Source: Methylophilus sp. (GTDB lineage Bacteria > Pseudomonadota > Gammaproteobacteria > Burkholderiales > Methylophilaceae). Taken from it: a DNA stretch of 39,559 nt. The stretch lies in the NCBI RefSeq assembly GCF_008015755.1, contig NZ_SSGF01000039.1, positions 1 through 39,559 on the forward strand, given 5' to 3'. Below are positions 1 to 9,971 of this stretch, in pieces; position 1 is the stretch's first letter, and each line of letters starts with the position of its first letter. The translations under genes and the position numbers were made by a program. The notes beneath the pieces were generated by a model. That model ran no database searches and had not been told where the DNA came from. It was given only the letters and a program-made list of their open reading frames with translations.

Positions 1-110
1 ACCCTAATCCCATTGAAATACTTAAGCCTGCGAGCTTAAATCCTTTACTTCTTCCAATTTGTTAAAGCAGGCTGACTCACGTCAGCACCATGCATAACAT
101 TACCAGTTAT
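1..110 (+). other. Probable 23S-5S rRNA internal spacer
   Basis: This stretch directly precedes the 5S gene and holds no reading frame or rRNA motif that I recognise. The spacer assignment rests only on the usual 23S-5S gene order; the 23S gene would lie to the left of the window. Confidence 0.5.
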
Positions 111-226
111 GTTTGGGGACAATAGCGGTTTGGAACCACCCCTTCCCATCTCGAACAGGGCCGTGAAACGAACTTGCGCCAATGATAGTGTACTCTTCGT
201 ATGCGAAAGTAGGTCATCCCCAAGCT
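111..226 (+). rRNA. rrf: 5S ribosomal RNA
   Basis: The sequence carries the conserved 5S core: an ATAGCGG block near 122, GGAACCACCCCTTCCCATCT near 132-151, CGAACAGGG, and GATAGTGT followed by ATGCGAAAGTAGGTCATC. The two ends pair as the terminal helix: TTGGGGA at 113-119 is complementary to TCCCCAA at 217-223. Length of about 115 nt is normal. A strong terminator follows, so this is the end of an rRNA operon. The exact ends are estimated from helix pairing and could shift by a few bases. Confidence 0.95.
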
Positions 227-238
227 CCTTACATAAAA

Positions 239-266
239 ACCCAGCACAATAGTGCTGGGTTTTTTA
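239..266 (+). terminator. Rho-independent terminator of the rRNA operon
   Basis: The 8-bp stem CCCAGCAC (240-247) / GTGCTGGG (252-259) has a 4-nt loop and is followed by a run of T to about 265. It lies 14 bp after the 5S gene and ends that operon. Confidence 0.93.
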
Positions 267-267
267 T

Positions 268-809
268 TGCTCAAAATAAATAAAACAGACCACATAAAGC
301 AACCACGTAAGTTGCACAAAACTGTCTAAATAGACGATTTACTTAGTGCAATCGCAAGCAAAAAGTTTGCTGCATTCAATTGGATTTTATTTAAATGGGC
401 TGATTTATTAATCATTTGTTATTTGCCTATTTAGCTTGGTAAAGGTTTGCTCTGTGTGAGTTCAATTCGATGCCAATATCAGACTGCATACCTTCCACAC
501 TAATAAATTGGTTCAATTGCCAGTACGCGACAAGATATTTTGGTCATCTTGAGGAATAATTTTTGCGATCTGATTTCCCATTATCTTATCGATTAAGTAG
601 CCAAGATTTACAGTAATTGCCCTGTTGAAACCCTTACTCGTGATAATGCCAACATTGCTATATGACGTAATTTGTCTACGAAGTACTATTGGATAATCGG
701 GTGACTTTTAAGCGATATTTAGTTCAGCTCAAACAAAAGCGATTAGGTAATCATTTTGTTGATTTAAGGCTTGCAAAAGAAGTGCATGGCTACATGATAA
801 AATAACGAG
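268..809. other. Gene-poor gap between rRNA operon and ispD
   Basis: About 540 AT-rich bases without a convincing gene. There is a small perfect dyad, GTCTA-AA-TAGAC at 314-325, and another, AGCAAA / TTTGCT at 357-371. A 34-codon frame starts at a GTG at 701 and stops with TAA at 803-805, just before ispD. It is basic (K/R-rich) and resembles no family I recognise, and I see no clear Shine-Dalgarno sequence. It could be a leader peptide or the decayed 3' end of a lost gene. The ispD promoter should also lie here, but no convincing -35/-10 pair stands out. Confidence 0.4.
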
Positions 810-1517
810 ATGAGTCAATATCATGTTTTGATCCCCAGTGCAGGCAGCGGCTCGCGTATGCAGAGTGCGGCTCCTAAGCAATATTTGCCGCTCAACGGGA
901 TACCGATCGTGCGTCACGCGATCGATACTTTTGAGGCGATGCCCGAAATTAGCCAGGTTTTTATTGTGATTGCGCCTGAGGATGCTTATTGGTCCAATAC
1001 CCTGCTACAGGGTTGTCATAAAACACAGGTATTGTCTTGTGGTGGCGATAGCCGGGCGGCATCGGTGTATCAGGGCTTGCAAGCCATGGCGTCACACGTT
1101 GACGAGGACGATTGGGTATTAGTACATGATGCGGCACGCCCTGGCCTAGATGCTACGATGGTACAGCGTTTAATCGCTGCTATCAGCTCGACGGATGTCG
1201 GCGGTTTGCTCGCCTTACCGCTGGCAGATACCTTAAAGCGCGCCGATGCAACACAGCAGGTCGCAGAGACGATTCCACGCGAAGCATTGTGGCAAGCGCA
1301 GACGCCGCAAATGTTCAAAGCGGGCATGTTGCAGCAGGCACTGGCGACACATTTGCAGCGTCAGCCTACCGATGAAGCGCAGGTCATGGAATGGGCGGGC
1401 TACGTCCCCAAGCTCGTGCTGGGCGATTTAAAAAACCTAAAAATTACGTATCCGCATGATGTGGCCGTTGTTAAGGCGCTGATGCGGGCGACACAGAGCG
1501 AACAGGATGCAGAATGA
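810..1517 (+). CDS. ispD: 2-C-methyl-D-erythritol 4-phosphate cytidylyltransferase
   Basis: Cytoplasmic enzyme of the methylerythritol phosphate (DXP) isoprenoid pathway. It transfers CMP from CTP to methylerythritol 4-phosphate. The 235-residue length is normal. The nucleotide-binding signature lies at residues 9-25 (PSAGSGSRM...PKQY), where Arg16 and Lys23 correspond to the catalytic Arg and Lys of the family. Later conserved blocks are [16 protein letters not shown] and [10 protein letters not shown]. The ATG at 810 is the first start before the signature; it has only a weak ribosome site (AACGAG). The stop overlaps the ispF start by four bases (ATGA), so the two are translationally coupled. 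Confidence is high on sequence motifs and on the partner gene. Confidence 0.97.
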   Translation: MSQYHVLIPSAGSGSRMQSAAPKQYLPLNGIPIVRHAIDTFEAMPEISQVFIVIAPEDAYWSNTLLQGCHKTQVLSCGGDSRAASVYQGLQAMASHVDEDDWVLVHDAARPGLDATMVQRLIAAISSTDVGGLLALPLADTLKRADATQQVAETIPREALWQAQTPQMFKAGMLQQALATHLQRQPTDEAQVMEWAGYVPKLVLGDLKNLKITYPHDVAVVKALMRATQSEQDAE

Positions 1518-1996
1518 TCCCCTTTAGAATTGGTCACGGCTTTGACGTGCACGCGCTGGTCACGGGCCGTGACTGTATTATCGGTGGCGTGACTATCCCA
1601 CATAGTCATGGCCTAGATGGACATTCAGATGCCGATGTCTTGCTGCATGCGATCTGCGATGCTTTGTTAGGCGCTGCCGCCTTGGGCGATATTGGCAAAC
1701 ATTTTCCACCGACCGATATACGCTTTAAAGGCATAGAGTCGCGCGCGTTGTTAAGGCATGTGGTGGCCTTGCTCAACGATAAAGGCTATCTGGTTGGTAA
1801 TGTGGACGCGACGGTGATTTGCGAAGCGCCACGCTTGGGTAAGCATACGGCGCAAATGTGCGCCAATATTGCGGCGGATTGTCAGATTGCCATTGACCAG
1901 GTGAATGTCAAAGCGACCACCACAGAAAAACTTGGCTTTACCGGGCGCAGCGAAGGTATTGCTGCCGAAGCCGTTTGTACCATTTATTCCAAGTAG
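1514..1996 (+). CDS. ispF: 2-C-methyl-D-erythritol 2,4-cyclodiphosphate synthase
   Basis: The enzyme two steps after IspD in the DXP pathway. It cyclises CDP-methylerythritol 2-phosphate with release of CMP and acts as a trimer. The 160-residue length is typical. The N-terminal [11 protein letters not shown] block supplies the zinc ligands Asp11 and His13, and the [11 protein letters not shown] block supplies His45. [13 protein letters not shown] and the C-terminal [13 protein letters not shown] block are also family signatures. The start overlaps the ispD stop by four bases. The gene ends five bases before the ABC transporter start, so all three may be co-transcribed. Confidence 0.97.
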   Translation: MIPFRIGHGFDVHALVTGRDCIIGGVTIPHSHGLDGHSDADVLLHAICDALLGAAALGDIGKHFPPTDIRFKGIESRALLRHVVALLNDKGYLVGNVDATVICEAPRLGKHTAQMCANIAADCQIAIDQVNVKATTTEKLGFTGRSEGIAAEAVCTIYSK

Positions 1997-2001
1997 TGAT
2001 C

Positions 2002-3831
2002 ATGCGATTATTTAGCCGTTTTGAAGCATTGGTATCGCCGTTTCCGCGCGAGATACTCAATCAGCTGCCCACCCGTTTTTGGCCTTTTATGTGGGCATGC
2101 TCTTATGGCATGCGTCGCTATATTTTGGCCATGACCATACTCACTGCCTGTATCGGTTCGTTTGAGGCCTTATTGTTCGCTTTGATGGGCAAAGTGGTTG
2201 ATAAATTGACCGCAATTGTGCCTAGCCAATTGTGGACCACGCATCATGACACCTTGTGGCTGGTGGCCGCGATTTTAATGGGTAGTACTCTGGTGATTGT
2301 GCTGCAAACCTTGATCAAGCACCAAACGCTGGCGGGTAACTTTCCGATGCGTTTACGCTGGCAGTTTCATCAGCATATGCTCAACCAAAGCATGGGCTTT
2401 TACCAAGATGAGTTTGCCGGTCGTGTCTCTGCCAAGGTGATGCAGACCGCGCTGGCCGTGCGCGAAGTGTGGTTTATTCTGGCCGATATCATGGTGTACG
2501 TGCTGCTCTATTTCACCACGATTGTGACGGTGGTCGGCAGTTTTCACCCGTGGATGGTGTTGCCGTTTTTGGGCTGGTTGCTGCTTTACGCCTGTGCCTT
2601 GGTCTATTTTATTCCGCGTCTGGCCAAGGTTTCACAGCATCAGGCAGATGCGCGCGCGCTGATGACAGGTCGCATTACCGATGCCTATACTAATATTTCG
2701 ACCGTTAAATTATTTTCGCATGCCGGGCGTGAAGCAGGGTATGCGCAATCCGCTATGCAAGAGTTTCTGGATACGGTGCATGGGCAAATGCGCATGGTCA
2801 GCTGTGTTGAGAGCATTAATCACTTTTTAAACATGTGCCTGATCATTGCCAGTGGCAGCATGGTGTTGTGGCTGTGGTCGCAAAACCTGGTTGCTGCCGG
2901 TGCGGTCGCTGCTGTCATGGCCATGGGGTTACGTCTGAACGGGATTTCGCACTGGGTGATGTGGGAGCTGACCTCGCTGTATGAGCAGATTGGCACCGTA
3001 CAAGATGGCATGAATACCTTGTCTGTGGAAAATCGCGTGGTGGATGTGCCTGACGCGCTGACGCTGGCTGTGCCTAAAGGTGCGGTGTCGTTTGAGAATG
3101 TGGATTTTGCTTATGACAAACAAGCACCACTGTTGCAGGATTTTAACCTGCATATCCAGCCTGGTGAACGGGTGGGCCTGGTCGGGCGCTCTGGGGCCGG
3201 TAAATCGTCACTGGTGAATTTACTCATGCGTTTTTACGATATTCAGGCCGGGCATATCCGCATTGATGGGCAGGCGATTGATGCGGTAAAACAGGATTCT
3301 TTGCGCCAGCAGATAGGCATGGTGACCCAGGATACTTCTTTGCTGCATCGTTCGGTGCGCGAGAATATTTTATATGGCCGCCCGGATGCCAGTGATGATG
3401 AAATGATCATCGCGGCCAAGCGTGCCGAAGCGCATGAATTTATACTCACCCTGCACGATGCCAAGGGGCGCACTGGCTATGATGCGCATGTGGGTGAGCG
3501 CGGTGTGAAGCTCTCTGGCGGCCAACGCCAGAGGATTGCGATTGCGCGTGTCATGCTCAAAAATGCGCCTATATTGGTGCTGGATGAAGCGACCAGTGCG
3601 CTGGATTCTGAGGTCGAACTGGCGATTCAGCATCACCTTGCCCAACTGATGGAAGGCAAAACGGTGATCGCCATTGCGCATCGCTTATCGACCATCGCCG
3701 CCATGGACAGGCTGATTGTGCTTGATCAGGGCCGTATTGTCGAAACTGGCACTCATCACCAATTGCTTGCACAAGAGGGCATTTACGCCAAATTGTGGGC
3801 ACATCAGAGTGGCGGCTTTTTGGGCGAGTAA
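2002..3831 (+). CDS. ABC exporter, fused permease and ATPase
   Basis: A 609-residue type I ABC exporter half-transporter of the MsbA-like fold, in the inner membrane. The first roughly 330 residues are hydrophobic and fit the six-helix transmembrane domain. The ATPase domain follows, with Walker A GRSGAGKS near 395-402, the signature LSGGQ near 504-508, Walker B ILVLDE near 524-529 and a switch-type AHRLST. A start at 1975 is possible in the same frame, but it would overlap ispF by 22 bases. The ATG at 2002, five bases after the ispF stop, gives the better N-terminus. The substrate is not deducible: lipid, peptide or drug export are all possible. Its position behind ispDF carries no functional hint. 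Confidence 0.88.
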   Translation: MRLFSRFEALVSPFPREILNQLPTRFWPFMWACSYGMRRYILAMTILTACIGSFEALLFALMGKVVDKLTAIVPSQLWTTHHDTLWLVAAILMGSTLVIVLQTLIKHQTLAGNFPMRLRWQFHQHMLNQSMGFYQDEFAGRVSAKVMQTALAVREVWFILADIMVYVLLYFTTIVTVVGSFHPWMVLPFLGWLLLYACALVYFIPRLAKVSQHQADARALMTGRITDAYTNISTVKLFSHAGREAGYAQSAMQEFLDTVHGQMRMVSCVESINHFLNMCLIIASGSMVLWLWSQNLVAAGAVAAVMAMGLRLNGISHWVMWELTSLYEQIGTVQDGMNTLSVENRVVDVPDALTLAVPKGAVSFENVDFAYDKQAPLLQDFNLHIQPGERVGLVGRSGAGKSSLVNLLMRFYDIQAGHIRIDGQAIDAVKQDSLRQQIGMVTQDTSLLHRSVRENILYGRPDASDDEMIIAAKRAEAHEFILTLHDAKGRTGYDAHVGERGVKLSGGQRQRIAIARVMLKNAPILVLDEATSALDSEVELAIQHHLAQLMEGKTVIAIAHRLSTIAAMDRLIVLDQGRIVETGTHHQLLAQEGIYAKLWAHQSGGFLGE

Positions 3832-3867
3832 GCACTATTGCGATTGTCGCCCCTTTTTCCGGTAAAT

Positions 3868-3895
3868 TATTAATTTATTTAAAAATAAATTAATA
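3868..3895. repeat. 28-bp A/T palindrome upstream of the secretion operon
   Basis: A perfect inverted repeat made only of A and T: 13-bp arms beginning TATTAATTTATTT around a two-base centre. No T-run follows, so it is a poor terminator. It could be a DNA-bending or regulator site for the gspG promoter, or a cruciform-prone spacer. Confidence 0.5.
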
Positions 3896-3906
3896 TATGT
3901 TATTAT

Positions 3907-3931
3907 TTTCTGGGTGTGCCTCGCCCAGAAA
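3907..3931. promoter_or_regulatory. Inverted repeat TTTCTGGG / CCCAGAAA
   Basis: Perfect 8-bp arms at 3907-3914 and 3924-3931 with a 9-base spacer, 73 bp after the ABC exporter stop. It may be a weak terminator of the ispD-ispF-exporter unit, although no U-tract follows on the plus strand, or an operator for the downstream operon. Confidence 0.4.
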
Positions 3932-3958
3932 TCTATCTCACGCCACTTCATAGCTGCT

Positions 3959-3983
3959 TTGTAATGTTAAATCAACATTACAA
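3959..3983. promoter_or_regulatory. Operator-like dyad upstream of gspG
   Basis: A perfect 10-bp inverted repeat, TTGTAATGTT (3959-3968) and AACATTACAA (3974-3983), with a 5-base centre. Its midpoint lies 97 bp before the gspG start. The size and symmetry suit a dimeric regulator. The CTAGTCC box of the downstream island is absent here, which suggests separate control of the secretion operon. Confidence 0.45.
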
Positions 3984-4067
3984 TTGTGACGCCTTGTCAT
4001 ATTGCCGCCACTTTTCTGCAATCTAATCTGCTTAGTATTGTCATCAAATTTTCATGGAGTGTTAGCG

Positions 4068-4490
4068 ATGCCTTGTCGTTCTGTTTGGAACAGTCGCGGT
4101 TTTACTTTGCTGGAGTTATTGGTTGTCATGGTCATTATTGGCTTGCTGGCAGGCTATGTCGGGCCCAAGTATTTTCAGCAGATTGGCAAGTCTGAAGTCA
4201 AAACAGCCAAGGCACAAATTGCGGCGCTGGAGCAGGCGCTGGATCAGTTCCGGCTCGATGTTGGTCATTATCCGAGCACTGAGCAAGGCTTGCAGGGGCT
4301 GATGAGCAATGCCGATAACAATACGCACTGGAGTGGCCCTTACCTGAAAAAAACCGTGCCGAATGATCCATGGGGCAAGCCTTACCAATACCGTACCCCC
4401 GGCCAGCATGGCGAATATGATTTATTCAGCCTGGGCAAAGATGGCCAGGTCGGTGGTAGCGACGAAGCGCAGGACATTACCAACTGGTAA
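4068..4490 (+). CDS. gspG: Major pseudopilin, GspG-like
   Basis: A 140-residue pseudopilin, probably the main subunit of the short periplasmic pseudopilus of this type II-like secretion machine. A basic leader of 11 residues ends in Gly and is followed by FTLLE, so prepilin peptidase would cut after Gly11 and Glu is at +5. The hydrophobic helix VVMVIIGLLAGYVGPKY and the C-terminal GspG features (YPSTEQGL, DPWGKPYQYRTPGQHGEYDLFS) are clear. I chose the ATG at 4068 because GGAG at 4056-4059 has the right spacing; a longer frame from 4002 has no such support. It is the first gene of the operon and ends five bases before gspF. No prepilin peptidase is present in the window. Confidence 0.92.
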   Translation: MPCRSVWNSRGFTLLELLVVMVIIGLLAGYVGPKYFQQIGKSEVKTAKAQIAALEQALDQFRLDVGHYPSTEQGLQGLMSNADNNTHWSGPYLKKTVPNDPWGKPYQYRTPGQHGEYDLFSLGKDGQVGGSDEAQDITNW

Positions 4491-4495
4491 CTGCC

Positions 4496-5664
4496 ATGCA
4501 TTATCAGGCAAAAGTTCTCAATGGTTCTACGCTGGCAATGGTGGAACTGCAGGCCGATGATGAGCAGGATGCCTATGCGCAACTGAAATCTAAAGGCCTG
4601 ATGCCAGTGTCGCTGCATGCGCAAAAGGCGGCCAAAGTCTCCAAGCGCGAAGCGTTTCCGCTGGCCTTGTTCAGTCAGGAGCTATTGGCTTTACTGGATT
4701 CTGGCCTGAACCTGGTGGAAGCGGTCGATGCACTGGCGCTGCGCCAGGATCATACGCGCACGGTGTTGCAAGCGATTTTGCAGTCGCTGCAACAAGGCAA
4801 GTCTTTTTCAGCAGCGCTTGAGCGCCAGCCGACGGTGTTTCCGCCGCTGTATATCGCGACCGTCAAGGCCGCTGAGCGCACCGGTGACTTGGGCAATGCC
4901 TTGACGCGCTACATTGCCTACGACAACCAGGTCTCATTGCTCAAAAAGAAAATCGTCAGTGCCTCTATTTATCCTTTGTTGTTGATGGTGGTGGGTGGCC
5001 TGGTGATTGCCTTTTTAATGGGGTTTGTCGTGCCTAAATTTAGCAGTGTGTATGAAGGCACCGGCGCCGATTTACCCTGGATGTCCAAAGTGATGTTGCA
5101 GTGGGGCACGCTGATTTCACAGCATGGCGAGACCATGCTGGCGATAGTGGTAGCCATGGTCATTGGTCTGGTACTGCTGTTCAAAACACCGGCGACGCGA
5201 CAGTCTATGCTCAAAGCCATTTGGCGCATTCCGGCCATCGGTGAAAAACTCCACCTCTACCAGCTCGCCCGTTTTTACCGCACCTTAGGCATGTTGCTGG
5301 CAGGCGGTACACCAATTATGACGGCCCTCGATTCGCTGGGCGGCTTGCTGGACAGCAGCATGGCGCGCAGTCTGCAACAGGCACAAACCATGATTAGTCA
5401 GGGGCAGCCGCTCTCCCATGCGTTTCAGATCGTGGGAATGACCACACCCATTGGCGAGCGCATGCTGCTGGTGGGCGAGCGGGGTGGCAATGTGGCACAG
5501 ATGATGGACAGCATTGCCGGGTTTTATGATGAAGAACTGGCGCGCTGGATAGACTGGTTTACCAAGTTGTTTGAGCCTTTGCTCATGCTGTTTATCGGTC
5601 TGGTCATCGGTGTCGTCGTGTTGCTACTGTATATGCCTATTTTTGAACTGGCGGGGCAAATCCA

Positions 5665-5668
<4 letters not shown>
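4496..5668 (+). CDS. gspF: Type II secretion / type IV pilus platform protein GspF
   Basis: A 390-residue polytopic inner-membrane protein forming the platform that couples the GspE ATPase to pseudopilus growth. Two copies of the T2SSF domain are visible, near residues 60-180 (FSQELLALLDSGLNLVEAV) and 260-385 (FYRTLGMLLAGGTPIMTAL). Each is followed by hydrophobic helices, near 157-180, 210-228 and 362-385. Length is normal for the family. The stop codon overlaps the gspE start (ATGA). An N-terminal domain of about 50 residues precedes the first repeat. Confidence 0.93.
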
Positions 5669-7327
<1,659 letters not shown>

Positions 7328-7347
<20 letters not shown>

Positions 7348-8155
7348 GTGGTCATGGTGTGGCCTGACCAACGTGCTGGTGACCGCAGATCGGTTACTGG
7401 CGGAGCACAGGCCTGCAGGCTTGCGCACGCGCAGCCTGACCGCACAAAGCAGCTGGAATGGCACGGATTTGCAAGCGTCGCTGCCAGCGCTGTTGTCACA
7501 ACTCCCCGCCAGTCGTTGGCGCCGGATAGAAGTCTATATGGCCGACAAGCATGTGCATCTGTTGCGCTTGCCTGCCATGACGCACAGCGTACAGTCGCTG
7601 GATGTGTCCGGGCAGGAGCAGCAGGCCTATGCTCGCGCGATGTTGATGCAAACCTATGGTGAGGCCGCTCGGGCCTGGCCGTTTCGTTTGCAGGATATCC
7701 AGCAGCCGCAAGACAGCTTACTGGTGGCGATTCCTGCCTTGGCATCTTTGGATATCTCTGCATTATTGGCTAGCCATGCCATGCAGTGGTCGGTACAGCC
7801 TTATGCCAGCGCTTTGTGGGCGCAAACGCGTTTGCCAGTGAGTGGGACAGTGCTGACGGCCGAGCCACAGATGTTGCGATTATTGCAATTGGATCACGGT
7901 CGCATGATTCATGTTGCCAGCCTGGCGACGGAGATGGCTGATGTGGATACCATGGCTGCCTGGCTCATGCGCGAACGTACCTTGCTGGGCGTGCAGGCTT
8001 CTTCGTGCTACTGGTTGTTAGAGCCTGGTTGCCAGGCAGTCGAAAAGACTGGGCGCCAGTTAAAACAGGTTTTGTCCGGCCAGGTGTCCTGGCAAGTGTT
8101 GCTAGCCAGCCGTGCGGTTGCCCCATGGCGACAGGAGCTTGCGCATGTGGCCTAA
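7328..8155 (+). CDS. PilM/GspL-like cytoplasmic platform protein
   Basis: A 275-residue protein with no transmembrane segment that I can see. It occupies the position of pilM (or the cytoplasmic half of GspL) before PilN-like and PilO-like genes. The pattern around residues 65-130, a short strand then YARAMLMQTYGEAARAWPF, resembles the degenerate actin-like fold of PilM/GspL/MshI proteins. Assignment rests on this and on gene order, not on a strong motif. Translation starts at a GTG at 7328, inside gspE, with AGGAG at 7316-7320. It would link GspE or GspF to the membrane proteins that follow. Confidence 0.6.
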
Positions 8156-8714
8156 CCCGAATTATCTACTGGAGTTTTCACGGCCAATGTTTGCCTGGCA
8201 GCTATTGCGCTGGCCTGGCGCGGTGCTGGTCATGCTATTAGGCATGCTGGTAGCGGTACAGTATGCAGGGGTCACTGACACTGAGGCACAGTTGCAGCGG
8301 CTTGCACAACGTCAGCAGCAGTTGATGCAGCAACAGGCAACGGCGACAACCGCCGCACACCCACCTGTCAGCAAAGTGGTCGCCCGGCAAGCGGTCAAGG
8401 TATTGAGCCAGCCAGAGCAAAAAGCGGCCGAAAAAATTGTGCAGCAGCTTAATGTACGCTGGTTTGATTTATTGCAGGCGCTGGAGTCGCAACAAGTGGC
8501 CGAGATTGCTCTATTGCAATTGTTACCAGATGCCAACCGTGGCCAGTTTGTGTTGTCAGGCGAAGCAAAAAGTTATCAGGATTTGCTCAAGTATGTGAGC
8601 CAGTTGCAAGCGCTGCCTGCGCTCAGCCAAGTGCATCTGCAAAAACACCAGGTGAACGAAAGTCATCCGCAACGTCCGGTCAGTTTTGAGATTCAAGGCG
8701 GGTGGCAACCATGA
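8145..8714 (+). CDS. PilN-like inner-membrane assembly protein
   Basis: A bitopic protein of 189 residues: a short cytoplasmic N-terminus, one hydrophobic helix near 20-41 (LLRWPGAVLVMLLGMLVAV), a Gln-rich coiled coil (QRLAQRQQQLMQQQ), then a periplasmic domain with the PilN pattern (VRWFDLLQALE, then SGEAKSYQDLLKYVSQLQ). The frame is open from 8112, but the ATG at 8145 has AGGAG at 8133-8137 with correct spacing, and its N-terminus WPNPNYLLEF is typical of PilN. It overlaps the previous gene by 11 bases and the next by four. Confidence 0.72.
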   Translation: MWPNPNYLLEFSRPMFAWQLLRWPGAVLVMLLGMLVAVQYAGVTDTEAQLQRLAQRQQQLMQQQATATTAAHPPVSKVVARQAVKVLSQPEQKAAEKIVQQLNVRWFDLLQALESQQVAEIALLQLLPDANRGQFVLSGEAKSYQDLLKYVSQLQALPALSQVHLQKHQVNESHPQRPVSFEIQGGWQP

Positions 8715-9340
8715 CTGCATTACGTTTACCTGCCCCCATGACGCTGGTATGGCTGCTGCGCCGTTGTGCATGGTATCTCGGCTGGCTACCCATGGGGTTG
8801 TCTGTGCTGTTATTGGCGCTGTGGGGCGTGTTGTCACAGCAGCAGTCCACCCAAGTGGCGCAGCTGGATGCGCTGAAAAAAGAGATTCACCAGTTGGCGG
8901 CCTCACCTTTGCGCCCGGCGCAGGCTATGCCCATAGCTGCAGTGGCGGCGCTTGCACCACAGCAGCCGTTGCCAGCCCAGCCTGTGCAATTAGCCACCTT
9001 GTGGCAACAACTGCCGGTCTTTGCGGACCTTTCCCCCCGCATGATCACCATCGCCCGCATGGCACAAAAGCGGCAGATTGCGCTCAATGTGGGTGACTAT
9101 CAATGGCAGGCGCATCAGGCCAGCAACACAACACAAGCTATTCAGCAGTTTGATATGCGCTTTACCATTCAGGCCGACTACGCGACGTGCCGTCAATTTA
9201 TGCTGGATGTCCTCAAACAGTATCCCTCTATGGCGCTCACCGGGCTGGAGCTGCGCAAAAATGAAACGGTACAACCTGTTGTTGATGCCACATTGACATT
9301 CTCGGTGTTTATTCGCGGAGGGCGCGTAGATGGTGTCTGA
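8711..9340 (+). CDS. PilO/GspM-like inner-membrane assembly protein
   Basis: A 209-residue bitopic protein with one helix near 25-43 (GWLPMGLSVLLLALWGVL), a coiled-coil segment, and a periplasmic ferredoxin-like half with the PilO pattern: IALNVGDYQW, then RFTIQADYATCRQFMLDVL, then a closing strand TLTFSVFIRGG. It would pair with the PilN-like protein. I take the ATG at 8711, which overlaps the upstream stop as ATGA; a GTG at 8702 is the alternative. The following gene starts within its last four codons. Confidence 0.7.
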   Translation: MTALRLPAPMTLVWLLRRCAWYLGWLPMGLSVLLLALWGVLSQQQSTQVAQLDALKKEIHQLAASPLRPAQAMPIAAVAALAPQQPLPAQPVQLATLWQQLPVFADLSPRMITIARMAQKRQIALNVGDYQWQAHQASNTTQAIQQFDMRFTIQADYATCRQFMLDVLKQYPSMALTGLELRKNETVQPVVDATLTFSVFIRGGRVDGV

Positions 9341-9971
9341 GTCCAAACCATCCACACGACCACTGTTGTGGCTAATCCTGTTGCTCACGCTGGGCCTTGT
9401 CTATTGGCAATGGTCGCAAGAGGAGATTGCTACTGAGACTAACGTGGAGGTTGCCAAACCGAGGGTGAGCAGACCAGAGCCAAGCGTAGTAGCCGCTGCC
9501 ATGCCGCAAGCACCTGACAGCCAGCCCGCAGCGGCACTTGCAACGGCATCAGACTCGGTGGCCACTACGCCTGCCCGTGAAGAGACTTATTTCACACGCC
9601 AGTTGCCTGCTGCAAAAATAAGCCATGTCTTATTCGCGGCACACGAATGGTTGCCGCCACCGCCAAAACCACAACCGCCACCGCCGCCTGAGGCACCACC
9701 ATTGCCTTATACCTATGTGGGCAGTATGCAGGATGTGCCGGGTGGCGACGCGGTGATTTTAATGCAGCAGAAAAAGATGTTATTGCCCAAGCTGGGCAGC
9801 AATGTCACCACACAGTGGCGCGTAGACCGCGAGGATATGCAGGCGGTGTATTTCACCTATTTGCCACTGAATAAAACCGTGGTGCTGAGTAAAACCAAAA
9901 CAGCAGCTGGCCAACGCCAGGCGATGGCCGATGCTGACAACAATCCTCAAGAAGAAATGCTTAACCAATGA
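9330..9971 (+). CDS. PilP/GspC-like linker protein
   Basis: A 213-residue bitopic protein: one helix at about 12-25 (LLWLILLLTLGLVYW), a long flexible Ala/Pro region with a polyproline stretch (PPPPKPQPPPPPEAPPLP, about residues 108-127), then a small beta domain starting YTYVGSM and containing VILMQQKKMLLPKLGSNV. That order is expected of a PilP, MshK or GspC-type protein that spans the periplasm to the secretin. GGAGGG at 9317-9322 supports the ATG at 9330. The stop overlaps the secretin start by four bases. No PDZ domain is seen. Confidence 0.65.
   Translation: MVSESKPSTRPLLWLILLLTLGLVYWQWSQEEIATETNVEVAKPRVSRPEPSVVAAAMPQAPDSQPAAALATASDSVATTPAREETYFTRQLPAAKISHVLFAAHEWLPPPPKPQPPPPPEAPPLPYTYVGSMQDVPGGDAVILMQQKKMLLPKLGSNVTTQWRVDREDMQAVYFTYLPLNKTVVLSKTKTAAGQRQAMADADNNPQEEMLNQ

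Noticed and set aside
4002..4067. Longer N-terminus for gspG from the ATG at 4002
   Set aside because: It would add 22 residues before the prepilin leader and has no ribosome site, whereas GGAG is correctly spaced for the ATG at 4068.
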